NCBI GenBank assembly: GCA_004352715.1
Contig: SCFE01000014.1
Location: forward strand, 921,141 to 985,140
DNA length: 64,000 nt
Direction: 5' to 3'
DNA from: Hofstenia miamia
Taxonomy: Eukaryota > Xenacoelomorpha > Acoela
The notes under the pieces are model-generated. The model worked only from the letters and a program-made list of their open reading frames with translations. It did no database searches and was not told the origin of the DNA. This document shows, one piece after another, positions 37,544 to 49,737 of the stretch. How positions within the stretch are numbered: the stretch's first letter is position 1; each line of letters opens with the position of its first letter. Position numbers and translations under genes: made by a program.

Positions 37544-37921
37544 TTGGCAATGGCTGAATGGCCATGGCCAATTTCCAGATGGATGGTGATTGTTTACTAT
37601 ACAAAATATTTGTTTTCGAAACTCTCAAGAAATGTCAGTTTTTCATGGACATTTTTAAAGCATTCTAGCCTTTGGCTCTATCTGCGCAAAGAAGTCAGCA
37701 TCTCCAAGAAAATGGCTCCCCAAAAAATTATTGGAAATTATTTGGAAAAAGTGCTGACACATCATCTATGCTGTAAATTGAAACATGTTGATCTTTGTGC
37801 CGCTGATGCAATGCACACGAAAAGAATCTTTATCAAACCTTTTCACCATAACAGTGAAGCACACTCACCCATAGATGTTTCCAAAATCCCAGGATTCCCA
37901 AATTTCCTAATAGGTTTGTAA
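37544..37921 (+). CDS. Unidentified 125-codon open frame
   Basis: Open frame of above-average G+C for the window. The C-terminal half (residues 60-120) looks protein-like and contains CCKLKHVDLCAADAM, weakly resembling the Cys-rich segment DLxAAEAxYHxxC seen in some repeat-encoded animal proteins, but the His/Cys partner residues are not in place. Upstream residues are less convincing. It starts beside a hAT-like fragment. It could be a decayed transposon ORF, a pseudogene exon or chance. Confidence 0.25.
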   Translation: MAMAEWPWPISRWMVIVYYTKYLFSKLSRNVSFSWTFLKHSSLWLYLRKEVSISKKMAPQKIIGNYLEKVLTHHLCCKLKHVDLCAADAMHTKRIFIKPFHHNSEAHSPIDVSKIPGFPNFLIGL

Positions 37922-37929
37922 AGCACCGT

Positions 37930-38510
37930 TTGCAAATGTGACAAAACAGTGGGTGCATGAGTGCATCTAGTTGTACAATAGGCAGATTGGAGATAAAGTG
38001 AGAGTATATTTTTACAAGAGGTACCTGGATTAAATACTTGCTTTCAAAATATTTTTAGCATTTTTTCATTGACGATTTTCTAAATGATTTTCAAATGCGG
38101 GCAATACAATATCCAGAGTTCCAAATAGAAACATATTTTAGAACCGCATTTATCATAAACAAACTAGATTTTAAAAATGACAAGGGTGTTTAGAAAAGTT
38201 TTCCATAAAATGTTTTTCTTATGCAAATATAAGAGTTTTCAAAATAAGCGGTTGCAGACAATTTGGTTTACAACTATACAGTAATAAATCAATAAGTTGC
38301 AAATCTTAATAACTGTAAAATTCGAATTAATTAATTCCCGAAAATATTCTCTTGTGGAATAGCGGACTAATGCCACATATGTTCAGTATGTAAAAGCTAA
38401 TTATAAAATCATAAAAATAATAAAATGTGCGTCCGGACAATGCAATGCCTTACAGTATTTTAAATCACATCTATTTGAATGCCAAAATATTTTAGCAAAT
38501 ATATATACGA
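37930..38510. other. Gene-free DNA
   Basis: No feature recognised. Confidence 0.4.
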
Positions 38511-38514
38511 ATGC

Positions 38515-38640
38515 ATATATATATAATATATATATATATATATAGGCTTTGGATACAAAATTTTAAAATATCTACAAGGTGCTAGATACAAAAAATCTAT
38601 ACGGGCGCTAGATACTTTGGCAGGGAGCGCTGGATACGAG
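38515..38640. repeat. (TA)n followed by degenerate GCGCTAGATAC repeats
   Basis: A TA repeat (38515-38544) is followed by four related copies of a short motif: GCTTTGGATAC, GTGCTAGATAC, GCGCTAGATAC and GCGCTGGATAC, spaced roughly 20-32 bp. A short decayed tandem repeat. Confidence 0.6.
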
Positions 38641-38644
38641 TTCA

Positions 38645-39285
38645 AAATTTTTTTTTTAAACTCATACATAAGAAATTAGAACCCTATTCCAAATGCGGAA
38701 TGTAAAAATTTTTAGATAAAATGAACTATTCTGGCTTTGCATCTAAAAAGGGACTGGAGACAAAAAGACAACGTTGTTATAATTAACATGGCATTGATTA
38801 TTTGAATTACTATAAGTATTTGGAAAAATTTTTTCATCTATGCATGTATGTATACCACATTTGTGACGACGTCCTAATGTGCACTGTGATGCTTTGTGCA
38901 GTTGTGAAACTAGAATGCACATTGATTTTAAATTAATGAAGGAATGATGGGGTCACTTAAAATCTGAATTTTATTTGTATGAAGACTAATTTCACGAAAA
39001 TTCCAGAAATACTCAACTTCATTTCAAAAATTTTAAGAGAATATTTATCAGAAAATAAGTTGATACAATTATTTTAATTTTCATTATAAGATTACATGCA
39101 AATTCAGTTTACTATTTTGATTTATGACGACGTTTATTTGTGGATAATGTAAGCTACTAAATCAATTCCAAGTTGATGAATGATTTCTAATTGTTTTACT
39201 TTAAGGATTAAAAATGTTGGAAAATTGCTTAGAAATATGCATGTACATATCAATATATGTATATAGCATTAATTCTTTTAATGCA
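38645..39285. other. Gene-free DNA
   Basis: Nothing recognised. Confidence 0.4.
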
Positions 39286-39290
39286 TGCAA

Positions 39291-40432
39291 TATATATATA
39301 TATATATCATTTAAGTGCAGCTAAGTGTAAATATTTTCCTTCCAAATTTGTTTTACATCAAAATCGGCTATATATATATGTATGTATATATATATATATA
39401 AGCATGGATGTAGTGGTGCGGAGGTGGGGTCCNNNNNNNNNNNNNNNNNNNNNNNNNNNNNNNNNNNNNNNNNNNNNNNNNNNNNNNNNNNNNNNNNNNN
39501 NNNNNNNNNNNNNNNNNNNNNNNNNNNNNNNNNNNNNNNNNNNNNNNNNNNNNNNNNNNNNNNNNNNNNNNNNNNNNNNNNNNNNNNNNNNNNNNNNNNN
39601 NNNNNNNNNNNNNNNNNNNNNNNNNNNNNNNNNNNNNNNNNNNNNNNNNNNNNNNNNNNNNNNNNNNNNNNNNNNNNNNNNNNNNNNNNNNNNNNNNNNN
39701 NNNNNNNNNNNNNNNNNNNNNNNNNNNNNNNNNNNNNNNNNNNNNNNNNNNNNNNNNNNNNNNNNNNNNNNNNNNNNNNNNNNNNNNNNNNNNNNNNNNN
39801 NNNNNNNNNNNNNNNNNNNNNNNNNNNNNNNNNNNNNNNNNNNNNNNNNNNNNNNNNNNNNNNNNNNNNNNNNNNNNNNNNNNNNNNNNNNNNNNNNNNN
39901 NNNNNNNNNNNNNNNNNNNNNNNNNNNNNNNNNNNNNNNNNNNNNNNNNNNNNNNNNNNNNNNNNNNNNNNNNNNNNNNNNNNNNNNNNNNNNNNNNNNN
40001 NNNNNNNNNNNNNNNNNNNNNNNNNNNNNNNNNNNNNNNNNNNNNNNNNNNNNNNNNNNNNNNNNNNNNNNNNNNNNNNNNNNNNNNNNNNNNNNNNNNN
40101 NNNNNNNNNNNNNNNNNNNNNNNNNNNNNNNNNNNNNNNNNNNNNNNNNNNNNNNNNNNNNNNNNNNNNNNNNNNNNNNNNNNNNNNNNNNNNNNNNNNN
40201 NNNNNNNNNNNNNNNNNNNNNNNNNNNNNNNNNNNNNNNNNNNNNNNNNNNNNNNNNNNNNNNNNNNNNNNNNNNNNNNNNNNNNNNNNNNNNNNNNNNN
40301 NNNNNNNNNNNNNNNNNNNNNNNNNNNNNNNNNNNNNNNNNNNNNNNNNNNNNNNNNNNNNNNNNNNNNNNNNNNNNNNNNNNNNNNNNNNNNNNNNNNN
40401 NNNNNNNNNNNNNNNNNNNNNNNNNNNNNNNN
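39291..40432. other. (TA)n runs and a 1000-N gap
   Basis: Two TA repeats (39291-39307 and about 39370-39400) and a GC-rich run (GATGTAGTGGTGCGGAGGTG) precede exactly 1000 N (39433-40432). The round size suggests a placeholder of unknown length. Long open frames crossing it are meaningless. Confidence 0.9.
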
Positions 40433-41045
40433 ATATAAAAATTAATAAATATGTTTACCAATCAAGCAAGTACCAGTCGCTAACCAATTTTTGATGTCTG
40501 CGTGAACCGATTATTAAGCTAAATCAATGCGGAGCTTAATGTCCACATGCGTTTTGTCAAAAGTGTTGCGACTGATATTTGCTTTTACAGCTTTGGCAAA
40601 ATCATTAGAAGCTAATTTCTAATAAAATGATTTGAGTTTCTTAATTAAGTTTTATGTTTTAGTTTTCTTTTGATCTTGCGAAATCCGAGCCGACAAAGAC
40701 TAATTGGACCAATTACGAAAAATCAAAGGAAGTAATTAAACAATTAAGCACAAAAAATTTATCTAAAGCTCGGCAAAAATTCTTTAATTAATTAAACTCT
40801 ATTCGAGTAAAATAGCGATACGTCCATAAATTTTTGGAAAATCTAAAGGTCTTTCATCTGAAATAAATGAATTAAACATCAATAATATGACCGTAACAGA
40901 CAAAACTCAAATACTAAATCACTTAAATTCAACATTCAAAGAACTGGGAAATTTCGATTTTCCACCTTATAAGAAAAAACGAAATTCTGATAATCTCAAA
41001 CAATCAAAAAATTTTCCTTTAGACTTGCTACAATCAATTAGAAAA

Positions 41046-42730
41046 CATTGTTAAGAAACTTGATACCAACAAATCAACCGCTTCTTATAACCTCCCATTT
41101 TTTATTATTAAACGTTTTTTTCCTATTTTTGGAGAACAATTGTTAATCGCATTTAATCAATGTATTATTGATGGTGAATTTCCAGACTTACTAAAAAAAT
41201 CAGATATAACTCCTATATTTAAAAAAGGTGACAACCTAAACGCAAAAAATTATAGACCCATTTGTATTACACATCCTTTTAGCAAACTCTTTGAAAAACT
41301 TTTGTATGTTCAAATAAACGCATTCCTAAAATCTGAAAACATCCTATCACATAAACAATTTGGATTTCGCAATGGCCATAGCACCCAAGACGCAATTCTA
41401 TCTATTACTCAACAAATAAAGTCTAATATATCTCATAATAACTGCAGTAGTGTAGCATTATTAGATTTAAGTAAGGCATTCAATTCAATGAATTTTGATA
41501 TTTTGCAAGACAAGCTTATAAATTATAATTTTGGTGCTAACTCAATTAATTTAATCATGAACTTTTTAAAAAATAGACAGCAGCGTGTAATATTAAACAG
41601 TAAAAAATCAAGTTATATTACGACTGACCGTGGGGTACCCCAAGGCACTGTACTTGGCCCTATTTTATTTGCAATTTTTGTAATTGATATAATAAAACAT
41701 GTTAAAAACAGCGACATTTACCAATATGCCGACGAAACATGCCTAGTAAGTACCGCAAAAAATGCTTTTGATGCTATAAAAACCTCCAAACAGGTGTAGA
41801 AAAATTAAACAATTATTTTACTAAATATTGACAAAACCCAATTTATAATTTTTTCACCGAAGGCACAAAGAAATCTAATAAATGATATAGAATTAAAGAT
41901 AAATAATGAGTCAATAAATCAAAGTGATTCAGTCAGCTATTTAGGAGTTGAAATAGATAATGAATTAAAATTTGAAAAATTTCTACTGAATAAGATTCAA
42001 AAAATGACTGCAGGCATTAGATATCTTTATCACTTACGCAATGTAATATCAAGCAATTATCATAAACAACTGATACATGCTTTCTGTTTGTGTCATTTTC
42101 AATACTGTTCTTTTCTTTTAACTAACCTAAATTCGAAACATCGTATGCTTCTATCAAAGACATTTAATTGGTGTATAAAAACTCTAAACTTTGCACAAAA
42201 GCATGACGAAGCATCAGTATATCGTAATAAATATAAAATATTATCTCCGTTCTANNNNNNNNNNNNNNNNNNNNNNNNNNNNNNNNNNNNNNNNNNNNNN
42301 NNNNNNNNNNNNNNNNNNNNNNNNNNNNNNNNNNNNNNNNNNNNNNNNNNNNNNNNNNNNNNNNNNNNNNNNNNNNNNNNNNNNNNNNNNNNNNNNNNNN
42401 NNNNNNNNNNNNNNNNNNNNNNNNNNNNNNNNNNNNNNNNNNNNNNNNNNNNNNNNNNNNNNNNNCAAATCTCTACAAACATCTCTCCTTTTCCTTAATG
42501 ACTATATTAAATTAAATGAGCGATCGCAAAAATTTCTGTGTTTAGATAAAAATTCTAATAGCTTTCATCACATATCAATTATATTGTGGAATAATTTAGA
42601 TTATGAAACGCGAATAGAAAAAAACTATAAAAAAATTAGAAAAAAATTAAAGCAGTCTCTTCTAATAAAACAATATACATTAGGGGACGGTAATACACTT
42701 CATGCATTCGAAACATACATCCAACATTGA
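41046..42730 (+). pseudogene. LINE ORF2 reverse transcriptase, inactivated
   Basis: The reverse transcriptase is well preserved from 41140 to 41799: SDITPIFKKGDNLNAKNYRP, FGFRNGHSTQDAIL, VALLDLSKAFNSMNFDIL, GVPQGTVLGPILF and QYADETCLV. The catalytic box YADD reads YADE, a loss of one metal-binding Asp. A frameshift at about 41779 leads to a different frame (NLQTGVEKLNNYF) with a stop at about 41829. Reading then continues in another frame with NIDKTQFIIFSPK and SYLGVEIDNELKFEKFL to the gap. After the gap, FHHISIILWNNLDYETRIEK ends at the stop at 42730. The element could not make an active polymerase. Confidence 0.85.
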
Positions 42731-42879
42731 GCACCTACACAAACATTCACACAAACATTGATTATATTATTATATATTTTGTATTAATTTGTAGTAATTT
42801 ATTTGCTTATATTTTATTTTTCTTTTGTTATGTGTTAGTTTGTAGAATTTTGTATACATTAAACAATAAATTTGCTTTG

Positions 42880-42880
<1 letters not shown>

Positions 42881-42955
<75 letters not shown>
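42881..42955. repeat. (TTA)n tail
   Basis: About 25 TTA units directly after the LINE polyadenylation signal. Such trinucleotide tails are typical of several LINE clades and mark the insertion's 3' end. Confidence 0.9.
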
Positions 42956-42956
<1 letters not shown>

Positions 42957-42959
42957 TAA

Positions 42960-45370
42960 ATATCGCATTGTTCATTTAAGGACACAAACCAAAAAAAAAC
43001 GAGACAAATCACCCAATGATTTTCCTGTTGCCAATTAATATAACGTGTTTTGTTTAAATATTGGCAATCACATGCAAATAATTTTTCCGTGATAGATTTT
43101 TGTAATTTATGACACGCCATCCACCTAGTTAATTAAACGAGGCGTTTACCCTCAAAATACAATCTAATAATGAATAACGAGATTTTAATGTTTTTTGCCT
43201 TTAAAGTACAGTGGGAAATGGGCATGCTTACTGTTTATATAAGTTCTAAATCATTACAATTACGATTCATTTGCAAAGTATAACAGTAAAAGTTAAATGG
43301 AGAGATGTACAGGCTCGAAGGTATATGCATAAGTATACGAAATATATACGGATAATATACATATAGTAACGTATATCAGATTTGAGGTATAGCAAATTTT
43401 AAGGTATACTTGCGATTTATTTAATGTTTTCTAGAGATGATGCACTTTATTTTCAAGAAAATAACCATTGACCATATAAAATTTAAAACACCATTTGTGT
43501 ATTTAATAAAACACAATGAAATAATAAGCAAAGAAGACTTGAACCACGTTAGTAAATTGCAGATGTGATGTACTAACTTTTTCGCACAACTGTACAATGT
43601 GTACTTAGGTGAACTTTTTTGTAAATTATAATGTATTTACAATCATATTTAAGAAACACCGATACTAATTAGTTGACCAGAAACACATCTCAAGGTGACC
43701 GGTTTTGCCCGGTGAAGTGAAATTAAGAGTGACTGGACCGGTCCGGTGGTCAGTACCGACCGACTTCCATCTCTGCGAGCGACAATTTCCGTATTTGCGA
43801 ATGAAAGCTAAAATTGCTTTAGATATATAATTCATTGGAGCGTTTGACATTAACCAAATTTTTACTTTGCATTCACCCTGCCCTTTTTATTTATCTTGTC
43901 TACTACCTTTATGCAGAGATTACACAAATGAAAGAACCTTCTAAGTTTGTTGAGGCTATAGCTTCAAAGTCTCTTTCTAGAATTTCTTGTTGTTCTTCAA
44001 AATGTTATTTATGTTTAAATAAATTCAGTGGGTTTGAAAATTTACTATAATTTTCGAATGTTGGTATTTTGAATTTTGTTTCCATTAAATTGCAATTCCA
44101 TAAAATGATTTTTATTTCCAGTCCATTTCCATAATATCTTTAAATTTTTCATGAAATTAATTTTTTAGAAAAAACCTGGTTAAATTTAATAATTTGAACA
44201 GTAAAAGTGCTATAATTTCGTTAGTGTGCTAGGAAATCAATTTAAATCGCCCCTAGTCACTGAAATTATAATACGATTGAACTGATGGGATTTACTCATT
44301 AGCAGAATTCAGGTTGAAAACGTTTTACATATGTTAAATATAAGACAAAGATTTAACCCAATATTCTTCATTAAAATGTTGCCATTGCAACCTGGATATC
44401 TCTACATAAACAAATTAAAAACATTTAAAATTGAAATCCAATTTGTGTAGCCGAATAATGTGTAAGTTTGTAAACAGGCTATGGAAATCATAAAAACATA
44501 ATTTTTCAGACAGAACAATAAAACCTGACTTTGAAAAGGTTAAAAGAAATTGATCAAACGCATGCTAATTAATTCATTAATTATTACACTCACAAACTAA
44601 TATACTGAGGATGTTATTTTTAGAATTATTCTCTGCTTTGAAAACAAATGTACAGTGGCAGAAAAAAACTAAGACAGCAGTGACCTTTACTTAGTTAGCT
44701 ATACATATTTTACAGTAGCATTTTTGTCTCCAAACTTTCAATTTAATTTGCAAGTGATAAAAGAGGCTAATCTACCAGGTAACTGCTGCATGCTGCTAAT
44801 GAATATCACACCGAGACCACGACTATGTTAAGCCCTCCATAGCTAAGCTGCTGTTTCTTACGTAGGTATACGTGTTTGCGTAATTGGTTTCAACAGAGGT
44901 CTCTTGTTTACCCGTCACTAAAATCTGAATTAGCTGTTCCACAATTAAGTTGTCTGTCATGTAAATTTTTATTCTACGTGTATATACTGAGATGAAAGCA
45001 TTTGTGCGAGTGAAAAAAGAATAGCTGCTTATTTCCGCCGACTTCATGCAATTGCTGTGATTGCTTAAGCATCTGTTCCACTCGAAGGTGCCCTGCTGAC
45101 AAAAGATGGCTGTTATGTTTTACCTAGGTGTTAAGCATATATAGAAACATGTTGCACAACAGTATTCGTGGCAGGACTTTTTTTGGAATCTTGCCTGCAT
45201 AATATAGGTGACGGGATGATTCCCTCTTCTCAAAATGAAGCCCACATTACGCTATAATGCCCTGAAAAAATGATTTTATCATCATTAGATTAAGGCTATA
45301 AACATTTGGGTACCTTTGCGTTATCTCCCCCCCTCAAAATTTTGCAAAAATCAGCTAATGTATCCAATAT
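42960..45370. other. Gene-free DNA with a few element-like patches
   Basis: No gene is seen. A GC-rich patch at 43690-43770 holds the palindrome GGACCGGTCC and repeated CCGGT. At 44650 TACAGTGGCAGAAAAAAACT resembles a Tc1/mariner-type end, without a partner found nearby. Confidence 0.4.
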
Positions 45371-45377
45371 AATAATT

Positions 45378-46690
45378 ATAACCTTAACCCTAACCCTAAC
45401 ACAAACCATATCCCAAACCATAACCCTAACTCCAAAACTAACTTTAACTCAGAGGCGTGCATTAAGGGTAAGCAAGGTAAGCGCGGCTTGCCCATTGAAA
45501 TTTCTTTGAACAAATGAAGAAAAAATATTTATCCTTACACAACATATTTATAAGTTTCCAATTCTTTTAAAATCCTTTTTTTTCTTAAATTCTAATCATT
45601 AAACTAATTACTGTTCATTTTCGTCATAAATAATGTAAAATACTGTATTTTGGGTAGGTTTTTTCTTGTTTAACAATTGAACTATATGGGTTTGTAATAA
45701 TTGATTTAATAATATGAACAGCAATAATAATCAATATCCTATTACTTAAATTTGCGTCGTAATAATTGCTCGACTGTACCTTAATTGTGATAATTGGTAT
45801 TAATAAAAATCAGTGTTTCTGAATTACAAGTGAAAACAGTCCGCGCAACTGTCTGCCGCTTCTTTTATCACGCTTTGTTAACGTAATTGACAAAATCTCC
45901 AACCAATCAAAATTCGAAAATACTACGAGAGGACCGCGGAAATCTTACCGCGGGATTGTTTAATGATTTATATTGTCTAGGCGACAATGGTGATTGAAAT
46001 TTTAAACTTGAACTGCAATTTAGCCTCCAAATCACTTATAATTGATGACAATCAAAGTGTAACTTTCAAAATTAGGGTTTTTACTTAACAATCACAAGAA
46101 AATTTCACTTAATTTACAAAAATGAATGTATAGAAATAACATTAAAATAGAAATAAATAAATATTGAAGTAAATACAGTCAATTTAATAAATTCAGATGT
46201 AAATTTTTGTATTTGGCTAAACTATATTGATCAGTTTAAAAACCTTTAAAACTGATCATCTGTAATAAACTGTAATACACTGATTCAATTCGTCATTTTG
46301 TCAAGATTTTTCTTATAAATTTTTTACACTACTAATATGATCTTCAAGATAATTGAGCGACATAACGTCAATTGCATTGTGAGCATTGCTAATTGTTTCT
46401 GGAAATAAAATGTTGCATTTATATTATCTGGTAAATTTTTTAGATAATGATTTATATGCTTGAAATTTAAGTTATATGCAACATATGCATTACAAACATA
46501 TAAATTTTATAATTATATAGTATTCCGCTTCCCCCATTAATATGTGCACTGCACGCCACTGCTTTAACTATATCCCTAGCCCTAACCCAAGACATAACAC
46601 TAAATACAACACTAAGTTTAAGCTAAATTGTACCCAATTCCTAATCTTACCCCAAACCATAAATCTAACATTATACTATATTTTTTATCA
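45378..46690. repeat. Degenerate telomere-like tract, interrupted
   Basis: 45378-45449 holds AACCTTAACCCTAACCCTAA and diverged copies (CCCAAACCATAACCCTAACT), and 46562-46672 holds CCCTAGCCCTAACCC with further diverged units. Between them sits a hAT element with an 8-bp target duplication, so the two parts were one continuous CCCTAA-rich tract. This is an interstitial or satellite-like telomeric repeat, not a chromosome end. Confidence 0.8.
45450..46561. mobile_element. Non-autonomous hAT element (1112 bp)
   Basis: Left end CAGAGGCGTGCATTAAGG; the reverse complement of the right end is CAGTGGCGTGCAGTGCAC. Both share CAGNGGCGTGCA. The flanks are a perfect 8-bp direct repeat, CTTTAACT (45442-45449 and 46562-46569), the diagnostic hAT target duplication. 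No transposase frame was found. A GC-richer internal patch with CGCGG motifs at 45840-45960 might derive from the parent element's promoter. The perfect duplication suggests a fairly recent insertion. Confidence 0.9.
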
Positions 46691-46819
46691 TGGTAGAGCC
46701 GTCTCAATAAAACATATTCATTTGGAATTACATAAAAATGCAAAGGCTTTGAAACAAAATAACTACGTGAAAAGATTTGAGGGAAAAGACGCTGTGTTGA
46801 TTGAATAAACATTTCCAAA

Positions 46820-48770
46820 TCTTATAATTGTTTTGTACAACAAACAAATGCTGCGTGGTTGAACCACTAATTAGCATATTAATTGTAGTATATTATAATT
46901 ATTTTATAATTCATATTGAAACTTAATAATAAATTTACATATTCCTTCTATATATTGTTTGGGGTGTGGTTTGGGTTAGGCTTAGGACTAAGGTATGAGA
47001 TATTTCAAAATCATCAAAAAATTTCATTAGAATTTCTGAGACTTCAATGGAGCATAACAGCATCTTAAACTGTGAGTCCATTAACGATTAAGTAGGGCGA
47101 ACAAAGAACTACATGAAACACCGGTTAATTGTTGCATTTATCTAAAAAAATACTTTTAAACTTAATAAGGTTTAAAACGGAAACAAGTGTTAAGTGTAAG
47201 AAAATGCAAAGGGTTGTGGATAATAAAGGTCTTGTTTAACCCATTAGACTAAGTTGTCAGAAAAAATTGCAACGTTTATCATTTATGACTCCATGTAATA
47301 GCCTTCGCATTGACTTTTACTTTAAGAGTCACGTGTATTAATTTTTGAAGTATTTGTTGAATGTCCTATGAATTTCAATGAAGTCTTTCTAGCCTTCTTA
47401 TATTTAAGAAAATTCCTGTTTATTCAAAAATTCATGAATTGCTTATATGTTTTCTTTTGTCAAGAATCAATGCTTTGAATTATCAGTTATCCAAAGTTTG
47501 TTAAAAGCAGTTTTGTTCTTTACATTTGATACTAGACTTGGCCATTACTTTCTTCTAAGACAAGATCTGTTGGGATAAAATTAAAAATAACTTAGTATTA
47601 TATGTAACAATATTTGAAATGTATTTGTATTACTAAATGCAAATTATAATCATTCCGTGGTTTCATCATGCCAACTTTTGATATAAATTTAACCTTCGCG
47701 GAGCCACCTAACCATGTTTTTTAGAAGGGCCCAACAATTCTCATCTGCATATTACTGACCATTAGCACAGCCTGTTTTTTATCAATCCGGAAGTACTTTG
47801 TACATGGGTTATACGGACAAAATATATCAATAGACAGGACTATAATTCAGGGAATTGGAAGAAAGAATTATAATGAACGCATTAAACAATACAACATGTT
47901 AGAAGAATTTCCATAGTGATAGAAAATTCATAATCGAAAAAACTTCTTTTAGATTATGTGATCTCCATTCCACCTTGAGAAAAACCAAACTCTGATTGCA
48001 ATTAAGGAACTTTTTATCTGTGTTGTGTGAATTGTTATATTTTTGTTTCCAAACACCCAGGCTAAGGAAAAACTGCTATAACCCTAAATGCAAAGTTAAG
48101 TTCACATAAAAATTTTATCTATTTGCCGGTATTTATCTCATTTCTACTTTTAACACCTGTGATACTAACTTAACCTTGCCAACGCCTTTCTATCTTCATG
48201 TTTATAATCCATCTATTTATAGTAAAAGTAAAAGCTTCTTTAACTCAATCAATCACATTTTTTCGATTTTTATCAACATTAAAAAAAACATTAATAAAAA
48301 CTACTATATAGTTCTTCTTATGAACTGTATACGGCATCGAAACTAATCCATGTCCGATTTGAACTTATGAGTAATATTTTCAAAAGCTAAATCATAGAAA
48401 AAATTCTGTTAACTATCTACATTTAAACTTCCAGTATCTTAGCAACAAATGTTGTATTAAACAATTCAATTTATGTTTTAAAAATTATGTCATACTAACA
48501 ATTTCGGAAACTCGGTTAAGAAATCAAGGTAATATGTCGTATTTTAAAAACGAATCATATACGGTATTGCACATATATTTTCTTGAGAATGCATGGAATA
48601 CATGGGCGAATAAAATGCGATTTACCCTAAAATCTATCAAACATTTTCTTTGAAGAAAGGCAACACTACAATGCGTATTGCTTCACGATGCAGAAAGATT
48701 TCGTGACGGTATAAAAATGCACGCCAATTTAGAGCAATTGCTAAAAATATTTTTATGCCATGATTAAGGT
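46820..48770. other. Gene-free DNA
   Basis: A short G-rich counterpart of the telomere-like text (GGTTTGGGTTAGGCTTAGGA) occurs at about 46970. Otherwise nothing was recognised. Confidence 0.4.
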
Positions 48771-48773
48771 AGT

Positions 48774-49070
48774 ATGCGAAATCAATTTTCGTACACCATA
48801 GCGCAACAGAAACACTTCCTAGCAAGAAATATTTTGTGCAATGCAAGGTTTCATAAGAAGCTGAATATCTCGAGATTCCTATCAATACTACTGTACACTC
48901 TAAAGGACAAAATTTATAAAAAGATAAAAATAGCGTCATTTAACCAGAAGTTGACATATGTGAAGAACTGTATTCCAAAAAACTTTCTAATTAATTATGA
49001 ACGCACTTATATCGAACATTTAGATATGCATCTATTTTATGCAACAGATCTAATATCTTATTTTTGTTAA
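48774..49070 (+). pseudogene. Possible N-terminal remnant of a Penelope-like ORF
   Basis: A plus-strand 98-codon frame includes KIASFNQKLTYVKNCIPKNF, which loosely resembles the N-terminal segment of Penelope-like proteins (fL..C....IP). It abuts the 3' end of a Penelope-like element on the opposite strand. The match is weak. Confidence 0.25.
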
Positions 49071-49248
49071 GGATCTTTAGAAATTTAAAAAAAGCATTAG
49101 ACTAAAATAGATATATTTCGCTCAACTTGAGCATCGTCAATTTACAAAAATTCCCTCTAAATGTGCATTATTTAATTAAAAGATATTATTATGCAATTAA
49201 ACGTTGATTAGAGGTAATTTAGTTTGATATATGTAATCATCTTTTGTT

Positions 49249-49737
49249 TTAAGACTTGCTTGCATTGATATTATGTATATAATTTCGATTACTTTTAAAT
49301 TTTTGGGGGTGGTAGATCTTAAAATTTAATCTATATTTTCTTAGGTGTTCTGATGTTGTTGACTTATTTTCGTGCTCTTTTAAGCTTCTGTTTAGTTGTC
49401 TGCTACTATATCCAATATAGTCCTCACCATAGGTGCATTTGATCTTAAAGATAACATTGGACTTATCGAATATCTTTGTTATTAATTTTAATTTTAGGTT
49501 TTGACTACGGTTTCGGACTGTATAAACAAATCTTACATTTTCTTTTTTATACTTTATTCTTTGTATTTGATTAATCATATCTGCTGTTTGCTTACCTCTA
49601 TACTCAATTTTAAAAATGTGTTCAAAATTATTCGAATATTTTCCTGCGTTGTTGTTCAATATTTCATCCATTGTTTCTTTAAGATAAGATATCATAAGAT
49701 AAAAGATTCTATATTCAGATAAATGTTTACAATTCAA
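49249..49737 (-). pseudogene. Penelope-like GIY-YIG endonuclease domain
   Basis: A 162-codon open minus-strand frame. The middle contains IQRIKYKKENVRFVYTVRN, from the linker region. The C-terminal third reads VIFKIKCTYGEDYIGYSSRQ, then LNRSLKEHENKS. This matches the GIY-YIG signature of Penelope endonucleases: vyKI.C..C...YIG.t.RqL..R..EH. The zinc-binding Cys pattern appears as C-T-Y-G, so one expected Cys is missing, and the expected catalytic Arg after RQLNR reads SLK. It is probably inactive. It is the downstream part of the element whose reverse transcriptase lies at 50.0-50.6 kb. Confidence 0.8.

Larger units (their letters stand above)
40680..42955 (+). mobile_element. LINE non-LTR retrotransposon, 5'-truncated and broken
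   Basis: The longest transposon in the window. It runs from the linker before the reverse transcriptase (40.7-41.0 kb, with DKTQILNHLNSTFKELGN), through the reverse transcriptase (41046-41799) and the post-RT region (41824-42254). After a 211-N gap (42255-42465) comes the C-terminus (42466-42730), then a 3' UTR with AATAAA at 42865 and a long (TTA)n tail (42881-42955). No apurinic endonuclease domain is visible upstream. A jockey-superfamily or CR1-like clade is likely but was not tested. Related 3' ends occur at 7.1-8.45, 10.2, 11.5 and 33.2 kb. Confidence 0.9.

Noticed and set aside
39257-40494. Very long open frames of 367-393 codons
   Set aside because: They consist almost entirely of N (1000-N gap); only the short flanks are real sequence.
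45378-45449. A true chromosome end
   Set aside because: The CCCTAA repeats are degenerate, short and embedded in ordinary sequence on both sides.
48637-48939. 100-codon minus-strand frame resembling a membrane protein
   Set aside because: Hydrophobic composition arises easily in AT-rich DNA; there are no receptor motifs, and it overlaps a better but still weak plus-strand frame.
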